61,746 bases of DNA from a virus. Location of the stretch: positions 1-61,746 of IMG/VR virus record IMGVR_UViG_3300027754_000096, one strand, 5' to 3'. This document shows positions 43,000 through 51,941 of this stretch, one piece after another. The first letter of the stretch is position 1; every line of letters begins with the position of its first letter. The notes beneath the pieces were generated by a model. That model was not told the DNA's origin. It ran no database searches and saw nothing but the letters and a program-made list of their open reading frames with translations. Made by a program: the position numbers and the translations under genes.

Positions 43000-44407
43000 A
43001 TATTTACTAAAAATTGCTAATGATTATTCCTATCTCATATCTGACGATGATATTATTAAAAATGATATGTGGACTCGTCTTAGGTTTAGAGAAAAAAATT
43101 ATTTCCACAACCGTGCCTATAAAATGAAAAAATGGGATGGATACATCAACTTTTTTTCTATTGAAAATGGAAAGTTTTTAACAGGTCTGCTACCAGAGGT
43201 AAGTGCTGTTTTAAGACATAATAAGATTGAATATGAAGTTGAAGATACAAGAGAACAAACAAAATTTAAAGAAAAAAATATAGATGAGAACTTTTTTAAA
43301 AATGATAATTGTGAAATTATCTTAAGAGATTATCAAGTTGAACTTATAAATCAAGTTATTAAGCACAAAAGGGGTATAATTTTCGCACCTACCTCTGCCG
43401 GTAAATCTGCTGTTATGATGGGAATAATTAAAACGTTACCAAAGGGTACTCCAACGCTTGTTTTACAAAATAGATTGTCTTTGGCACAGCAAAACTATGA
43501 TGAAATGATAAAAATGGGTTTTGAGAATGTTGGTAATGCGTGGGGCGGATCAATTAAACCAAACATAATAACGGTAGCAACCGTGCAGTCAGTAAGTAAA
43601 ATTGAAAAATTACTTCCAAAAATTAAAGTTTTAATTGTTGATGAAATCCACGATATGATGAGCAGGCTTCCAAAAGCAGTATATAGAAGATTAAAAGCAT
43701 GTGATGTACGTGTTGCCGTAAGTGCTACTCCATTTAAATTTGGCGGTAAAGATGATGTACAAAAGTTTAATGTGCGGGGGTACTTCGGACCAGTACTCAA
43801 AGTGAAAAGTGCGGCAACAGGGGTATTAACCACTGCTGAGCTTCAAGGAAGAGGTATTCTTTCTGACTCTAATTGCATTTTCTATCCGATCAGAGAACCA
43901 ATGATTCCTCACGATATCTATATTGATGCCGTAACGAGAGGCATTGCTGAAAGTTATCACTTCCATAAAATTGTTACCCGATTGGCGAAAAAGCAGACGG
44001 GCAGAACTTTGATCTTGGTGGATCGAATAGCTCATGGTGATGCACTTCATGAGCTATTGCCAGATAGTTTATGGGTTCAAGGAAAAGATGATTCTAAAAC
44101 TAGAAAAAATGTTGTGAAACAACTTCAAAAAAATGAACATTGTTTAGCAATAGCAACACAACAAATTTTCAATACGGGAATCAATTGTCACATTCACAAT
44201 CTTATCAACTGTGCAGGTGGTGTTGCTGAACATATGATTATACAAAGAATGGGTAGAGGACTACGAACTGCTGACGACAAAGAAGGACTAGACTATTATG
44301 ATTTCTTATTTGAAATAAACGATTACCTTAAAAGTCACAGTGAAAGTCGCATCAAGATATTAAAGAAAGAAGGTCATGAAGTCACAATAAAAGAAATTGA
44401 TTTCTGA
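42992..44407 (+). CDS. uvsW: UvsW-like superfamily 2 helicase
   Basis: The 471 residues have an N-terminal UvsW domain (YKMKKWDGYINFFS), Q-like LRDYQVELIN, Walker A APTSAGKS (132-139), DEIH (217-220), SATPFKFGG, and motif VI IQRMGRGLR, and end IKILKKEGHEVTIKEIDF. T4 UvsW unwinds R-loops and branched DNA and switches replication from origin to recombination mode late in infection; plus-strand placement with late genes agrees. A second, diverged copy of its 3' end lies at 45148-45210. Confidence 0.93.
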   Translation: MNKYLLKIANDYSYLISDDDIIKNDMWTRLRFREKNYFHNRAYKMKKWDGYINFFSIENGKFLTGLLPEVSAVLRHNKIEYEVEDTREQTKFKEKNIDENFFKNDNCEIILRDYQVELINQVIKHKRGIIFAPTSAGKSAVMMGIIKTLPKGTPTLVLQNRLSLAQQNYDEMIKMGFENVGNAWGGSIKPNIITVATVQSVSKIEKLLPKIKVLIVDEIHDMMSRLPKAVYRRLKACDVRVAVSATPFKFGGKDDVQKFNVRGYFGPVLKVKSAATGVLTTAELQGRGILSDSNCIFYPIREPMIPHDIYIDAVTRGIAESYHFHKIVTRLAKKQTGRTLILVDRIAHGDALHELLPDSLWVQGKDDSKTRKNVVKQLQKNEHCLAIATQQIFNTGINCHIHNLINCAGGVAEHMIIQRMGRGLRTADDKEGLDYYDFLFEINDYLKSHSESRIKILKKEGHEVTIKEIDF

Positions 44408-44416
44408 TTACCTAAG

Positions 44417-44424
44417 CATAAATA
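44417..44424 (+). promoter_or_regulatory. Late-promoter-like CATAAATA 4 nt before ATG
   Basis: CATAAATA-agat-ATG: a T4-type start point would fall on the start codon of the HNH gene, and there is no ribosome site. The same spacing recurs at 51392 and 53655. Confidence 0.5.
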
Positions 44425-44428
44425 AGAT

Positions 44429-45109
44429 ATGGAAAATCAAAAAATTCACAATTTAAAGAAAGTCTGTGTACAATGTGGAAAAGAATTCCATGTTCGAGGG
44501 CCAAGTGAGCTTGAAATAAGGATAAATTGCTCTAAAAAATGTCAAATAGAGGCTACTCGCAAAAATAAAACAAAATTAAAATGTTTAATTTGCGACAAAG
44601 AAATCTACGTTTTGCCATGCTTGATAGAAAAAACAAAATATTGCTCTCGAAAATGTAAAGGAATAGATAAACGCAAAATAAAAGAAGAAGGAATAAGACA
44701 GTGTAACAAATGCAAAGAAATACTTTCACTGTCTAATTTTGGAAGCAAAGAATACATTTGCAGAGTTTGTAGATCTTTGATGGCAAAAATGAGATGTAGA
44801 ACAGAAAAAGGAAGATTCGCCTGTGCTGGTAACATAGCAAATAGGCGCAATATGGAATGGACAATTACAAAAGATCAATACAAATTGTTGATGTCGCAAA
44901 AATGTAATTATTGCAATTGTGATCTAAACCCTACAGGAACAGGATTAGATAGAATGAACAACAAAAAAGGATACACAATAGATAATGTTGTTCCTTGTTG
45001 CTCTGCTTGTAATGTAACTAGATCGGATAATTATTCGTATGAAGAAATGCTACTTTTGGCTGAAACAATTAAGAAAATTAAATTTAGTAGGATAACTAAT
45101 GGATATTAA
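44429..45109 (+). CDS. HNH endonuclease with zinc-knuckle N-terminus
   Basis: The 226 residues start with several Cys pairs (CVQCGKEF, CSKKC, CLICDKEI, CSRKC, CNKC, CRVC), probably zinc-bound DNA-contact modules. The HNH domain follows: KCNYCNCDLNPTGTGLDRMNN and GYTIDNVVPCCSACN. It is a mobile phage homing enzyme lying between the intact uvsW and a second uvsW 3' end, so uvsW was probably its target. Confidence 0.85.
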   Translation: MENQKIHNLKKVCVQCGKEFHVRGPSELEIRINCSKKCQIEATRKNKTKLKCLICDKEIYVLPCLIEKTKYCSRKCKGIDKRKIKEEGIRQCNKCKEILSLSNFGSKEYICRVCRSLMAKMRCRTEKGRFACAGNIANRRNMEWTITKDQYKLLMSQKCNYCNCDLNPTGTGLDRMNNKKGYTIDNVVPCCSACNVTRSDNYSYEEMLLLAETIKKIKFSRITNGY

Positions 45110-45147
45110 TGATCAGCCAGATTTTTTTAAGAAACAAATCAATATGA

Positions 45148-45210
45148 TTAATAAAAATACTTAAGCAACAAGGGCATACAATAGAAATAAAAGATTATTT
45201 GGGATTTTAA
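45148..45210 (+). pseudogene. Remnant copy of the uvsW 3' end
   Basis: The frame reads LIKILKQQGHTIEIKDYLGF and stop, beside IKILKKEGHEVTIKEIDF at the end of intact UvsW: nine of the first fourteen positions are identical from IKILK onward. No uvsW sequence precedes it. It is therefore a detached, diverged 3' end separated from the gene by the HNH insertion. The rest of 45110-45253 is AT-rich, with a possible 21-codon frame from 45099. Confidence 0.6.
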
Positions 45211-45253
45211 TATATATAAAATATAAATAAAACATTATTTGGTAGGTTTAATA

Positions 45254-45876
45254 ATGAACATTAATATCGAACCATTTTATTGTAACATAAAAAAATAACA
45301 TCTTTTTGCATATGAAAGTAATTTTGAAGAATATGAATTAGTAATCGTATTTGTAGTAAGAAGTGTTGCAAATAGAGCGTTATTATTTCATTGTATGACA
45401 GAATCTGGAATGCAAAGAGCAAATGTTCCTATTTCTGCATTGGTTCATAAACTTGATGCTCCAAAAATAGATTTAGATTATCTTCAACTTTGGAACTGTT
45501 TCGGAAATGAAATTACTGTTTGCAAATTTGATTATCTTGTAAATTGGAGATGTCAAATCGCCATGAAAGATAAGTCTAAACATTGGGCAACTTATTTGAT
45601 TGGGAAAATAACAATTTTAGCTTAACTCCCAATGATTACAAGAATGCACATTTATTAAAATTAGATAATGGGTGTTTTGCATTACAGCCAAATAATAGAA
45701 TATTTTGGAAAGATTCAAATTTTATAACAAAGCCACTCGATCAGAAATCTATTCCAAAATATAAAGTTGATAAAGAAATTTTTGTATGTGAAAAAAGTGA
45801 TCGATGGACAAGCGAAGATACAGATTGTTTTTATTATGAAATTATAAAAGTAGATGATAATTTTACAACTACTTAA
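45254..45876 (+). pseudogene. Conserved phage protein broken by a stop and a frameshift
   Basis: From the ATG at 45254 the frame reads MNINIEPFYCNIKK, meets TAA at 45296-45298, and continues in the same frame with HLFAYESNFEEYELVIVFVV and then CMTESGMQRANVPISALVHK up to about 45590. There the coding pattern moves to another frame (GNLFDWENNNFSLTPND, then LDNGCFALQPNNRIFWKDSN) and ends at 45876. The shift is consistent with loss of one base. Both halves look like one conserved T4-like phage protein of about 200 residues. It is decayed or carries sequence errors. Confidence 0.65.
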
Positions 45877-46243
45877 GCCACAATAAAAAATTTGATTTTG
45901 TTTTATATCCTTTGTCTCTTTTTAATATATTTTCTTTACTGTCCATAATCATGTAGTCTGGTATGGATTTTACTGAAAATTTTTCAACAAGACCAGTCTC
46001 AATATCTTTATCCAGCTTTAAAACAATGAATTTGTCAAGTCTCTCAGATACATCTTTTTCATAAAACAAGTTGTTCATTTTCGTGCAATATACACACCAT
46101 TCTGCACCAAAATATAAAAATATTTTTTTCCCACTAGACTTAGACAATATTACTGCATCATCAAAATTACGCACTTCTTCTGCAAAACAATCCATCGAAA
46201 AAATCATAAAACAATACAATACAATACAAAAAAATGTTTTCAT
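45869..46243 (-). CDS. Exported thioredoxin-like protein
   Basis: From the ATG at 46243 (GGAGGT 7 nt upstream) the product has 124 residues. Residues 1-21 are a signal peptide (MKTFFCIVLYCFMIFSMDCFA). FLYFGAEWCVYCTKM holds the redox pair Cys50 and Cys53, and SVKSIPDYMIMDSK supplies the cis-Pro loop. It belongs with thioredoxin_7/DsbD-C-like proteins that act in the periplasm. It may assist disulfide formation or reduction for the unusually Cys-rich virion proteins in this genome; that link is inference. Confidence 0.8.
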   Translation of the reverse strand: MKTFFCIVLYCFMIFSMDCFAEEVRNFDDAVILSKSSGKKIFLYFGAEWCVYCTKMNNLFYEKDVSERLDKFIVLKLDKDIETGLVEKFSVKSIPDYMIMDSKENILKRDKGYKTKSNFLLWLK

Positions 46244-46322
46244 TATACATACCTCCATGTTTAACTGACATAATATATATGCAATACGATAATAATTTAA
46301 TCAAAGCAACGTTATATAGACT

Positions 46323-47120
46323 ATGAGCAAAAGCATGAGATTTTCAAAATGGTTATTGGAATACGCCGATTATGGATTCGGAAAAGAATCCATGAAAAAT
46401 TCAAATGATCTATATGATGGTAAAGACAAACCTTGGTCTTTATTTAAAACAGAAGAATTTTTTAATGAACTAAGAAGTTTAATCCTGTCGGAAGATAAAC
46501 AAATAACAAAAGACTGGCAGACTTATATTGATTGGATACAAAATAATAATAATATGTCTGTTGTTATAAACCCATTTGGAAGTTTACGAATAACAACAAG
46601 AAAAACAATAAAAGACCTTAATGGAGATTCTGTGCAAGTTTGTAAGCATGTTTTCGATATTGATGATCATCATGTAGATCAAGAAAAAAATATAGCAAAC
46701 CACATATATGATCTTGCCGTAGAATCTAGCAAAGACGATTCAGATTATGCATCTGGTAAATACAATGGTACTAAAAAACTAGCAAGAGAATTATTTAATG
46801 CAACGCAGAGCAAACATCCAAAATATATCATGTTTCCTGTAAAGTTTTTAGAAATGAATTCAGATTACTACAAAATTGTTTTTGAGTTTAAAGGTTCTGG
46901 TGCTGGAACTCCAAATCAATCTACTGCCTTACAATTTGATATTGATATAATTTTTGATAAAGAAAAAGGACTTATACGTTGCTGGGGATATAATATTGAT
47001 AGTCCTTCTAATAAAAAACAATTCAACATACAGCCAAGCGAATGGGATGAATATTTTTCTCCACAAGAGTCAAACTCTAAGATAATCTCAGTAATAACGA
47101 CTACTTTTATGACATACTAG
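46323..47120 (+). CDS. Hypothetical protein with capsid-targeting-like N terminus
   Basis: The 265-residue product begins MSKSMRFSKWLLEYADYGFG; MRFSKWLLE matches the shared pattern, and the second Met could be the true start. The body is mixed alpha/beta with an acidic surface (DIDDHHVDQEKNI, DYASGKYNG) and is not recognised. TTATATAGACT directly precedes the ATG and there is no ribosome site. A packaged protein is likely. Confidence 0.55.
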   Translation: MSKSMRFSKWLLEYADYGFGKESMKNSNDLYDGKDKPWSLFKTEEFFNELRSLILSEDKQITKDWQTYIDWIQNNNNMSVVINPFGSLRITTRKTIKDLNGDSVQVCKHVFDIDDHHVDQEKNIANHIYDLAVESSKDDSDYASGKYNGTKKLARELFNATQSKHPKYIMFPVKFLEMNSDYYKIVFEFKGSGAGTPNQSTALQFDIDIIFDKEKGLIRCWGYNIDSPSNKKQFNIQPSEWDEYFSPQESNSKIISVITTTFMTY

Positions 47121-47127
47121 GAGTTAT

Positions 47128-47499
47128 TTGACACGTTATAATTTAAATATACTTTTTTTTTATGAAGATAGCTTTCAAAAAGAACAGGCTGATAAATATA
47201 AAAGAGAATTAATTAATTTTAAGGTTGAAATTTGTTCTTTTATACATTTTAGAGAATTTGATTATTTTGATTATGATGTTATCTGTTATTTAAATGAAGA
47301 AAAAACACTCGGTACATATAAACACAAAAAAATTCTTATAGAAACAAAACCAATTGAGCAAGACATTGAAAGTTTGTATTTAAATTATGATGTTATAATT
47401 TTGAAAAATAAAACGCAAGCTATGAACGTAGAGAAAAACAATAGATTGTTTTTCATCGATCAATTAGGTTTGAATGAAATATTTCATGAACTATTTTAG
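47128..47499 (+). CDS. Hypothetical Rossmann-like protein
   Basis: The 123 residues start at TTG with TAGGAG 5 nt before it. Alternating strands (LNILFFYEDS, DVICYLNEEK, KKILIETKP, DVIILKNKT, LFFIDQLG) give a flavodoxin- or glycosyltransferase-like order without catalytic residues. It follows the preceding gene by 7 nt. Confidence 0.5.
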   Translation: MTRYNLNILFFYEDSFQKEQADKYKRELINFKVEICSFIHFREFDYFDYDVICYLNEEKTLGTYKHKKILIETKPIEQDIESLYLNYDVIILKNKTQAMNVEKNNRLFFIDQLGLNEIFHELF

Positions 47500-47838
47500 A
47501 TAAAACATATTGCCACCGTTGCTTTTTGGCAATGATTCAATATACTTTTCAACTTTTTTTGTGCTTCCAATTATAGATGCAATTTTTATTGTTGTATTTT
47601 TATTTACGAATTGTTTCCATACTTTTCTATTCTTTATTTTAAAAGAATTTTCTTCTTTTATTATTGTTTCAAAGCCACACATAAAACACCATACCCAATA
47701 CATATTATTATCAAGCTTACTAACGACTTCGTTATAATATTTGTTCCATGAAAAATTTCTTTTTTTAAACATTAAACTATATCGCTGTGACATTAAATCT
47801 ATTTGATGCTCATAAAAATCTTTATCTAAATTGTTCAT
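47491..47838 (-). CDS. Hypothetical protein
   Basis: The 115-residue protein has a helical N terminus, a WVWCFMCGFETII Cys pair and a basic middle. Not recognised. CATAAATTC lies directly before the ATG. The 3' end overlaps the convergent gene by 9 nt. Confidence 0.45.
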   Translation of the reverse strand: MNNLDKDFYEHQIDLMSQRYSLMFKKRNFSWNKYYNEVVSKLDNNMYWVWCFMCGFETIIKEENSFKIKNRKVWKQFVNKNTTIKIASIIGSTKKVEKYIESLPKSNGGNMFYLK

Positions 47839-47850
47839 GAATTTATGGTA

Positions 47851-48606
47851 CTATTCCGTAGTTATATAGCTTATGTTATCACTAAGAAATAATCCTTTTT
47901 CAAAGTGTATATTAAATAAATCTTTTTGCACAATACAAAAAGATTTATTTATTCTAATAGCTTGTGCCAATGAATGTGCTCCTGACAACAAACAAAAGAA
48001 TACATCACATGAAAATATATAATCACAATATTCAAAAATAGAATCTACATAAATTGTTTTTTGATCATTAATTGAATTTTTTTCTTCTGAGTATGATAAT
48101 TTTTTACTTTTTATGAAATTGATAGTATGCTCAGGGAATTTATTTTTTATAATTTCTAGTAGAGCTTCTTTTTTATTTGAATATTCGTGGTTTGTGGATG
48201 CATTACAATCAAAGATCAACCTTTTTTCAACTTTATATATTTTATTTGGCTTGTAGTGAATTTCTGGTTTTGAAAATGGTACTCGATCAAACCCATGGGC
48301 AGCTTCAATATTTGATATGCTATTTGATGTTTTTTGCCAAATCCTAATAGCTTTTTTTTGAACGGCAGAACATTCCATACCGATATTGGGGGTCATATCA
48401 GAGAACCCTGAAACATATGGATTACGTTCCCAAACTAGTTCTTTTATTTCTTCATTACTAAAATTACACTTTGTGCTTATAAAAACCTTTTTGTTAATTG
48501 AGCTAAAAAGCCTAGGAAGTGTACTATGCTGTAAGTGGTCTCCCAGACCCCCGAACGGATGATAAAGACACACTGTGTCTGCTACTGGTTTAATAAACTT
48601 AAGCAT
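47851..48606 (-). CDS. Family 9-like glycosyltransferase
   Basis: The 251 residues have the family 9-like loop YHPFGGLGDHLQHSTLPRLF at 15-34 and a late DYIFSCDVFFCLLSGAHSLAQAIR motif corresponding to the donor-site D-T-x-x-x-H-x-A region. It is shorter and more diverged than the transferase at 34910. It probably moves a sugar onto a host or phage glycan. The start overlaps the upstream gene by 25 nt. Confidence 0.6.
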   Translation of the reverse strand: MLKFIKPVADTVCLYHPFGGLGDHLQHSTLPRLFSSINKKVFISTKCNFSNEEIKELVWERNPYVSGFSDMTPNIGMECSAVQKKAIRIWQKTSNSISNIEAAHGFDRVPFSKPEIHYKPNKIYKVEKRLIFDCNASTNHEYSNKKEALLEIIKNKFPEHTINFIKSKKLSYSEEKNSINDQKTIYVDSIFEYCDYIFSCDVFFCLLSGAHSLAQAIRINKSFCIVQKDLFNIHFEKGLFLSDNISYITTE

Positions 48607-48959
48607 GGGAAACGACTTATATTTGTGATTAACATTGTTTTCTTATCAGACATTAAATCAAATATTGAAACGTAGAACTTTTCTTTTTTCTTATTATATA
48701 GTATTTTTATGTTGCAATAGTCTTTGCTTTTGTATTCTACGAACATGTATTTTTCATTGTTCTGTTTCCACTTCTTAAGTGGGTTAACAATTATGTTGTA
48801 ATGGCACATGTTTCTAATAGAAAACTCTATCATAGGCTTTTTTTCTATAATAATTTTTTCATATCCATTTGCTATTTTCAAATATCCTTTTGTGTAAAAA
48901 AGAAAACTATTATTTCCTATTTTTGGGATTAGGATTCGATCTGTGTATTTTCTTTTCAT
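48582..48959 (-). CDS. Basic hypothetical protein
   Basis: The 125-residue beta-rich, Lys-rich protein is not recognised. TTATATATCATT immediately precedes the ATG with no ribosome site, and its end overlaps the glycosyltransferase gene by 25 nt. Confidence 0.45.
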   Translation of the reverse strand: MKRKYTDRILIPKIGNNSFLFYTKGYLKIANGYEKIIIEKKPMIEFSIRNMCHYNIIVNPLKKWKQNNEKYMFVEYKSKDYCNIKILYNKKKEKFYVSIFDLMSDKKTMLITNISRFPCLSLLNQ

Positions 48960-49008
48960 AATGATATATAATGTTATTACTTTTCATGAAAAAAATCAAG
49001 GCTAGAAT

Positions 49009-49710
49009 ATGTACTCAAAAAGAGCTTGCCAAAACACAAACAATATTAGCAAAGCTTCTTTTCTTGCAATGCTTCCAAGCGTGCCAGACGCAAGATACAT
49101 TACTGTCGTAGAAACTGGGGATGTTGTAAGAATAGATCGTTTAAACTCTAGCCCGATACAGAAATTAGTTTTAAATTCATCTGGTTCTGGATACTCTAGT
49201 GCACCAACAATAGAGTTCAGACCTAAAATTGGCGGATTGAATAGTTTTAGATTCGATGAAGAATGGCAAAAGCTTCCTAGGCGTGATGCTAACGGAAACA
49301 TCATTGCTGGTGAACTAGCAGGACTTGGTCCACTATATTATCTACATCCAGATTTTTCTCATTCTCAAAGGGACGCAGAAGCAGAGGCAATTGTTGTAAA
49401 TGGTGCGGTGACGGAAATTAATATAGTAAATGCCGGATATGGGTACACAAAAGCTCCTAACATTTTTTTTATAGGTGGTGGTGGTAATGGAGCGAGTGCC
49501 ACAGCTTATTTGAAAGATTTTTATAAAAATATAAAGAATGGAGTTTATAAGAACAAATATAAACCAATAGAAACAGCATACCCAAGAAAAATTTTAGTAG
49601 ATAATCCAAATTGGACAATTAATAGTTTTAATCCAAGAACTAGAGAAATTTGTATATCAATTGGATCTAAAGTTTTAAGTTATACTGTGCCTAGTCAAAA
49701 GAGCCTTTAA
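49009..49710 (+). CDS. Virion structural protein with GxGYxxAP repeats
   Basis: The 233 residues contain two copies of the structural-protein motif SGSGYSSAPTIEFRP and NAGYGYTKAPNIFFIGGGGNG, typical of beta-sandwich repeats in T4-like tail and neck proteins of environmental phages. AAGGCTAG lies before the ATG. It is probably a baseplate or tail-fibre component; the exact position in the virion is unknown. It converges on the aminotransferase gene with 20 nt overlap. Confidence 0.68.
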   Translation: MYSKRACQNTNNISKASFLAMLPSVPDARYITVVETGDVVRIDRLNSSPIQKLVLNSSGSGYSSAPTIEFRPKIGGLNSFRFDEEWQKLPRRDANGNIIAGELAGLGPLYYLHPDFSHSQRDAEAEAIVVNGAVTEINIVNAGYGYTKAPNIFFIGGGGNGASATAYLKDFYKNIKNGVYKNKYKPIETAYPRKILVDNPNWTINSFNPRTREICISIGSKVLSYTVPSQKSL

Positions 49711-50989
49711 TATAGCCAATAAACTCATCTGCGTTATCTTTACTAAAAATTAAATTTGGTCGTAGTCTTATAGATTTTTCTCCACATGGTAGTATAGATG
49801 CGTTTTTACTTAAACGTTTTAATACAGTATCTCTTTTTTCAGAAGATACAAGATCAAAAGCTATCATAAGACCGATACCTCTAATGTTTTCTATATTTGA
49901 TACCTTTTTTAATTCTGATAGAAAATATGCCCCAACATTTTTTGCATTATCAACAAGATTATCTTCTTGTATTACGTCTATAATTTTATTAAATCTACAC
50001 ATATCCATAATGTTGCCGCCCCAAGTTGAACTAATCCTGCTGGATTCATGGAACACATTATCTTTTACCTCATCAATCCTAGTAGTAGAAGCAAAGCCAC
50101 AAACTTGTGTTTTTTTTCCAAACGCAATCATATCGGGTATTATTCCGAAATGCTCATAAGCCCACATTTTTCCAGTAAGTCCAACACCGGACTGTACTTC
50201 GTCTAATATCAATAGTGTTTCGTATTGATCGGCTAGTTTACGCAAGGATTTAAAAAATTCTGGTCTAAAGTGATTCTCACCTCCTTCACCTTGGATGGTC
50301 TCCAGAATTATAGCTGCTACATTTTTCGATTGAAGAGCTTTTTCTGCTTGTAGCAAACTCAACTCTTCATCTATTATAGCTTTGCTTTCTACTATAGGAA
50401 AGTTCAACTTTGGGTTGCTTATTCTAGTCCAATTAAACTTTGGGAATAACGCAACTTTATTTTGTATTGTATTTGTAAGAGATAAGCAATACCCACTTCT
50501 TCCGTGAAATGCTTGCTTAAGATGTATGATATCAAATTTATTGATTATTGAATCGCAAGCTTTATTGGTTAACCCTAGTTTTTTAGCTTTCCAGTCAAAC
50601 GCTGCTTTTATTGCATTTTCTACTCCTAAAGTTCCTCCTTCTATAAAAAAAAGATATTTAAAGTCTGGTGTAATTTTAGAAAACTTTTGTACGAATTCTG
50701 CATAAACAGATGTGTAAAAATCACAATTTGCAATTTTGTGTAGTGCACAAAATTCAAAGCTTTTCATGTCATTTTTGAAATGCTCTTTTAATTTTGGGTT
50801 ATTCCAACCCAATGCCATGCTCGCATACTGACCAGAACAATCAAGATATTTATTGTGGTTAAGAGCATCAACTAAATGAACTCCTTCACTACGTTCAAAA
50901 TCTATGACTATTTTCTCCCCATCACCAATTGTGTGGTTACATATTATTTCGTGAACGTTTTCTGGATTTATCATATCAAATATAACCAA
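49691..50989 (-). CDS. lat: L-lysine 6-transaminase-like PLP enzyme
   Basis: The 432-residue class III aminotransferase has YLFFIEGGTLGVENAIKAAFDWK, KQAFHGRSGYCLSLTN, LLILDEVQSGVGLTGKMWAYEHFG and the PLP lysine in IAFGKKTQVCGFAST. The GKKTQVCG form and the tailing ILPCGEKSIRLRP match lysine epsilon-aminotransferases, which turn lysine into a piperideine precursor. Length is normal (about 440). Why a phage carries it is unclear; modification of sugars, lipids or a small molecule is possible. The start overlaps the upstream small gene by 14 nt. Confidence 0.82.
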   Translation of the reverse strand: MVIFDMINPENVHEIICNHTIGDGEKIVIDFERSEGVHLVDALNHNKYLDCSGQYASMALGWNNPKLKEHFKNDMKSFEFCALHKIANCDFYTSVYAEFVQKFSKITPDFKYLFFIEGGTLGVENAIKAAFDWKAKKLGLTNKACDSIINKFDIIHLKQAFHGRSGYCLSLTNTIQNKVALFPKFNWTRISNPKLNFPIVESKAIIDEELSLLQAEKALQSKNVAAIILETIQGEGGENHFRPEFFKSLRKLADQYETLLILDEVQSGVGLTGKMWAYEHFGIIPDMIAFGKKTQVCGFASTTRIDEVKDNVFHESSRISSTWGGNIMDMCRFNKIIDVIQEDNLVDNAKNVGAYFLSELKKVSNIENIRGIGLMIAFDLVSSEKRDTVLKRLSKNASILPCGEKSIRLRPNLIFSKDNADEFIGYIKGSFD

Positions 50990-51293
50990 TTTTGATTGCT
51001 TTTTTTATATCTTCTGCTGTTACTTTTCTTCCAATAAAGTCTGATACGCTTTCTGTAAAATGCTTTTCTATATCCTTTTGTACGGCACGCATGAATTTTG
51101 GACCCATTTTTGTAGCTTCCATTAAAGAGTCTATATCAACTTGCCAATCCAATAGCTCTCCTCCTATGAAAATCGCCTTTTCAATTCCACCACCCGGAGT
51201 TGGTCTCATCTTTACTTCAAAAGTTTTTTTATCGAACTCTGCCAAAATTTCATTTTGTTTTACTATGTCTTCTGATTCTTCTGATTCTTCCAT
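50976..51293 (-). CDS. Conserved small phage protein
   Basis: The 105 residues have an acidic N terminus, a RPTPGGGIEKAIFIGGELLDWQVD beta stretch and a helical C terminus. The form recalls small T4-like phage proteins of unknown function. AAGGG precedes the ATG. It is coupled to the aminotransferase gene by overlap. Confidence 0.5.
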   Translation of the reverse strand: MEESEESEDIVKQNEILAEFDKKTFEVKMRPTPGGGIEKAIFIGGELLDWQVDIDSLMEATKMGPKFMRAVQKDIEKHFTESVSDFIGRKVTAEDIKKAIKIGYI

Positions 51294-51391
51294 TATTACC
51301 CTTCTTTTAATATGGTGGTTCGCTATTAAATAAAGTAGTACAAATTAAATCAAAATCGTATTTAAATTTTTAAATTTTATCTGTATTGAAA

Positions 51392-51399
51392 GATAAATA
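51392..51399 (+). promoter_or_regulatory. Late-promoter-like GATAAATA 4 nt before ATG
   Basis: GATAAATA-gtat-ATG. Same box-to-start spacing as at 44417 and 53655, and no ribosome site. Confidence 0.5.
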
Positions 51400-51403
51400 G
51401 TAT

Positions 51404-51928
51404 ATGAGATTTAAACAATTTTTATTAGAGGGAAGCATACAAGAATTGTATGTTAGTACTGTTAAGGCATTCCCTGAAACTACTAAAAGACAAAACTCAA
51501 TTGATACAATTAGAATAGTTAAATTAGAATGGATTCCATATCTAGATTTTAAAACATTGTATATCAAGGGTCTGGCACAGAATATAGAAAATTCTAAAGA
51601 ATATATGCCAATAATTGTTTTTAAAAATATAAAATATATGGATGAAAAATCTAAAAATACCGTACAAATAGTTGATAAAAACAACAAAAAGTATATTATA
51701 GAAAAAATAGATCACAACAATAAAGTACTAGTAAGATGCAATTGTAAAGATTTCTTTTGGAGAGGAAACTATCCAAATCATTTAGATAAATCTTTATATG
51801 GCAGAAAAAGAAAGCCATATTCAGCAGTTGGAACAGGCAAGGCAGCGAATCCAAAAAACGATCCGATGTTGTGTAAACATATTATTAAATTACACAAAGT
51901 TTTAGAACAGTCAGGAATAACATACTAA
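51404..51928 (+). CDS. SWIM zinc-finger-like protein with capsid-targeting-like N terminus
   Basis: The 174 residues begin MRFKQFLLEGSIQE, where LLE-G also fits the T4 prohead protease site (L/I-x-E, then G/A/S). Residues 112-159 carry Cys112-x-Cys114 and Cys157-x-His159 in RCNCKDFFWR and MLCKHI, the SWIM pattern CxC-xn-CxH that binds DNA or proteins. The linker is basic (YGRKRKPYSAVGTGKA). Likely packaged in the head with DNA. Confidence 0.65.
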   Translation: MRFKQFLLEGSIQELYVSTVKAFPETTKRQNSIDTIRIVKLEWIPYLDFKTLYIKGLAQNIENSKEYMPIIVFKNIKYMDEKSKNTVQIVDKNNKKYIIEKIDHNNKVLVRCNCKDFFWRGNYPNHLDKSLYGRKRKPYSAVGTGKAANPKNDPMLCKHIIKLHKVLEQSGITY

Positions 51929-51941
51929 TCAAGGAGGAACA

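Noticed and set aside
45254-45876. Alternative genetic code with TAA read as an amino acid
   Set aside because: Only this gene has an internal TAA; all long genes in the window use TAA as a normal terminator, and this gene also has a frameshift, so decay or error is simpler.
49691-50989. Ordinary host chromosomal segment because of metabolic genes (aminotransferase, HldE, PrkA)
   Set aside because: These genes overlap or abut typical phage genes by a few bases throughout, and no bacterial housekeeping cluster is present.
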